Below are positions 4,942 through 5,158 of a stretch of 5,158 nucleotides of DNA, piece by piece. The stretch is from NCBI GenBank assembly GCA_020847015.1, contig JADLCW010000356.1:1-5158 (forward strand). Reading direction: 5' to 3'. The first letter of the stretch is position 1. Each line of letters starts with the position of its first letter. The notes under the pieces are model-generated. The model searched no databases, was not told the DNA's origin, and worked only from the letters and a program-made list of their open reading frames with translations. A program made the position numbers and the translations under genes. The DNA is from Thermomicrobiales bacterium. GTDB taxonomy: Bacteria; Chloroflexota; Chloroflexia; Thermomicrobiales; UBA6265.

Positions 4942-5158
4942 GGCGCGTCCCCGACCGTTTTGGCGGGTCGCCAGGCGCAGCCGGATGCGTCGGCGCGGCC
5001 CAGCCCGACCCACGCGCCGCGCTCATCGTAGACGCGGCAAACCCCGCTCGCGCGGCCATCCGCCGGAGCCGAGCCGCCTTGCCGCCAGCGACGCGCCTCA
5101 TCCGACCCCAGCAGCAGCGCCGGCAGGTCTTGCACGACGAAATCCGGGTGAACCGCCA
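4938..5158 (-). CDS. truB: tRNA pseudouridine(55) synthase TruB, C-terminal fragment
   Basis: The frame runs in from the right edge and ends at TGA 4940-4938, showing the last 72 full residues. It begins AVHPDFVVQDLPALLLGSDE and continues through CRVYDERGAWVGLGRAD to WRPAKTVGDAP. This is the PUA-like C-terminal end of TruB: the preceding linker, an LP followed by a Ser-Asp-Glu-Ala-rich helix, a Gly-rich stretch, a Val-Tyr-Asp-x-x-Gly strand turn and a final RPxK-V. TruB makes pseudouridine 55 in the T-loop of tRNA. The catalytic domain lies outside the window, so activity cannot be judged. Its stop overlaps the ribF start as GTGA, implying coupled translation. The call rests partly on position before ribF, which is the usual partner. 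Confidence 0.85.
   Translation of the reverse strand, partial: AVHPDFVVQDLPALLLGSDEARRWRQGGSAPADGRASGVCRVYDERGAWVGLGRADASGCAWRPAKTVGDAP
4948..4952 (-). promoter_or_regulatory. Ribosome binding site supporting GTG start of ribF
   Basis: On the minus strand GGGGA lies 6 nt before GTG 4941-4939, within the last codons of truB. Together with the 4-nt stop/start overlap it fixes the ribF start. Confidence 0.55.

Noticed and set aside
4942..5013. Longer ribF start at 5013
   Set aside because: It lies inside truB in another frame and adds an Arg-rich stretch before the family's normal N-terminus; the GTGA overlap with its ribosome binding site is the better start.
3688..5031. Long plus-strand open frame opposite ribF
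   Set aside because: Its product is Arg/Gln/His-rich low-complexity sequence, typical of antisense reading of a GC-rich gene; ribF on the other strand has complete family motifs.
1..5158. Mobile elements, CRISPR arrays, tRNA or rRNA genes
   Set aside because: No transposase, terminal repeats, spaced direct repeats, tRNA-like GGTTCRANTCC arm or rRNA segments were seen on either strand.

Overview
The window is GC-rich bacterial chromosome (about two thirds G+C by eye) with very GC-biased third codon positions, GTG as well as ATG starts, and tightly packed genes. Nothing in it indicates phage, plasmid, IS element or CRISPR. The gene set and composition would suit a high-GC Chloroflexota (Thermomicrobia-like) or another high-GC phylum. 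That placement is a guess from style, not from a diagnostic marker.

Layout. (1) Positions 1-1182, minus strand: the N-terminal 394 residues of a membrane sensor protein (DUF4118-type membrane domain, then two PAS/PAC domains). Its output domain lies beyond the left edge. (2) Positions 1183-1439: a divergent intergenic region with back-to-back -10-like hexamers, a perfect tandem 10-bp repeat and two small inverted repeats. (3) Positions 1440-2585, plus: a polytopic membrane protein of the lysylphosphatidylglycerol-synthase TM / UPF0104 family. Its stop overlaps the start of (4), 2582-3451, plus: uppP (bacA), undecaprenyl-diphosphate phosphatase. (5) Positions 3452-3661: a 210-bp gap with several small potential hairpins and no clear terminator. 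(6) Positions 3662-3928, plus: an 88-aa hydrophobic orphan protein. (7) A hairpin at 3930-3966 separates the plus-strand genes from the convergent minus-strand pair. (8) Positions 3991-4941, minus: ribF, bifunctional riboflavin kinase/FMN adenylyltransferase. (9) Positions 4938-5158, minus: the C-terminal end of truB, overlapping the ribF start as GTGA.

How the genes fit together. The plus-strand pair forms a translationally coupled unit of two polytopic membrane proteins. One recycles the undecaprenyl carrier lipid. The other belongs to a family linked to lipid or lipid-linked substrate movement, so a shared role in envelope lipid handling is a reasonable inference. truB-ribF is the common bacterial arrangement at the distal end of the translation cluster (rbfA-truB-ribF). 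The divergent sensor could respond to membrane or cytoplasmic signals, but nothing here ties it functionally to the uppP operon.

I see no clearly novel system. The most interesting points are the UPF0104-uppP coupling, a His-to-Leu change in a conserved RibF motif, the tandem repeat at the divergent promoter, and the unexplained 88-aa membrane protein.
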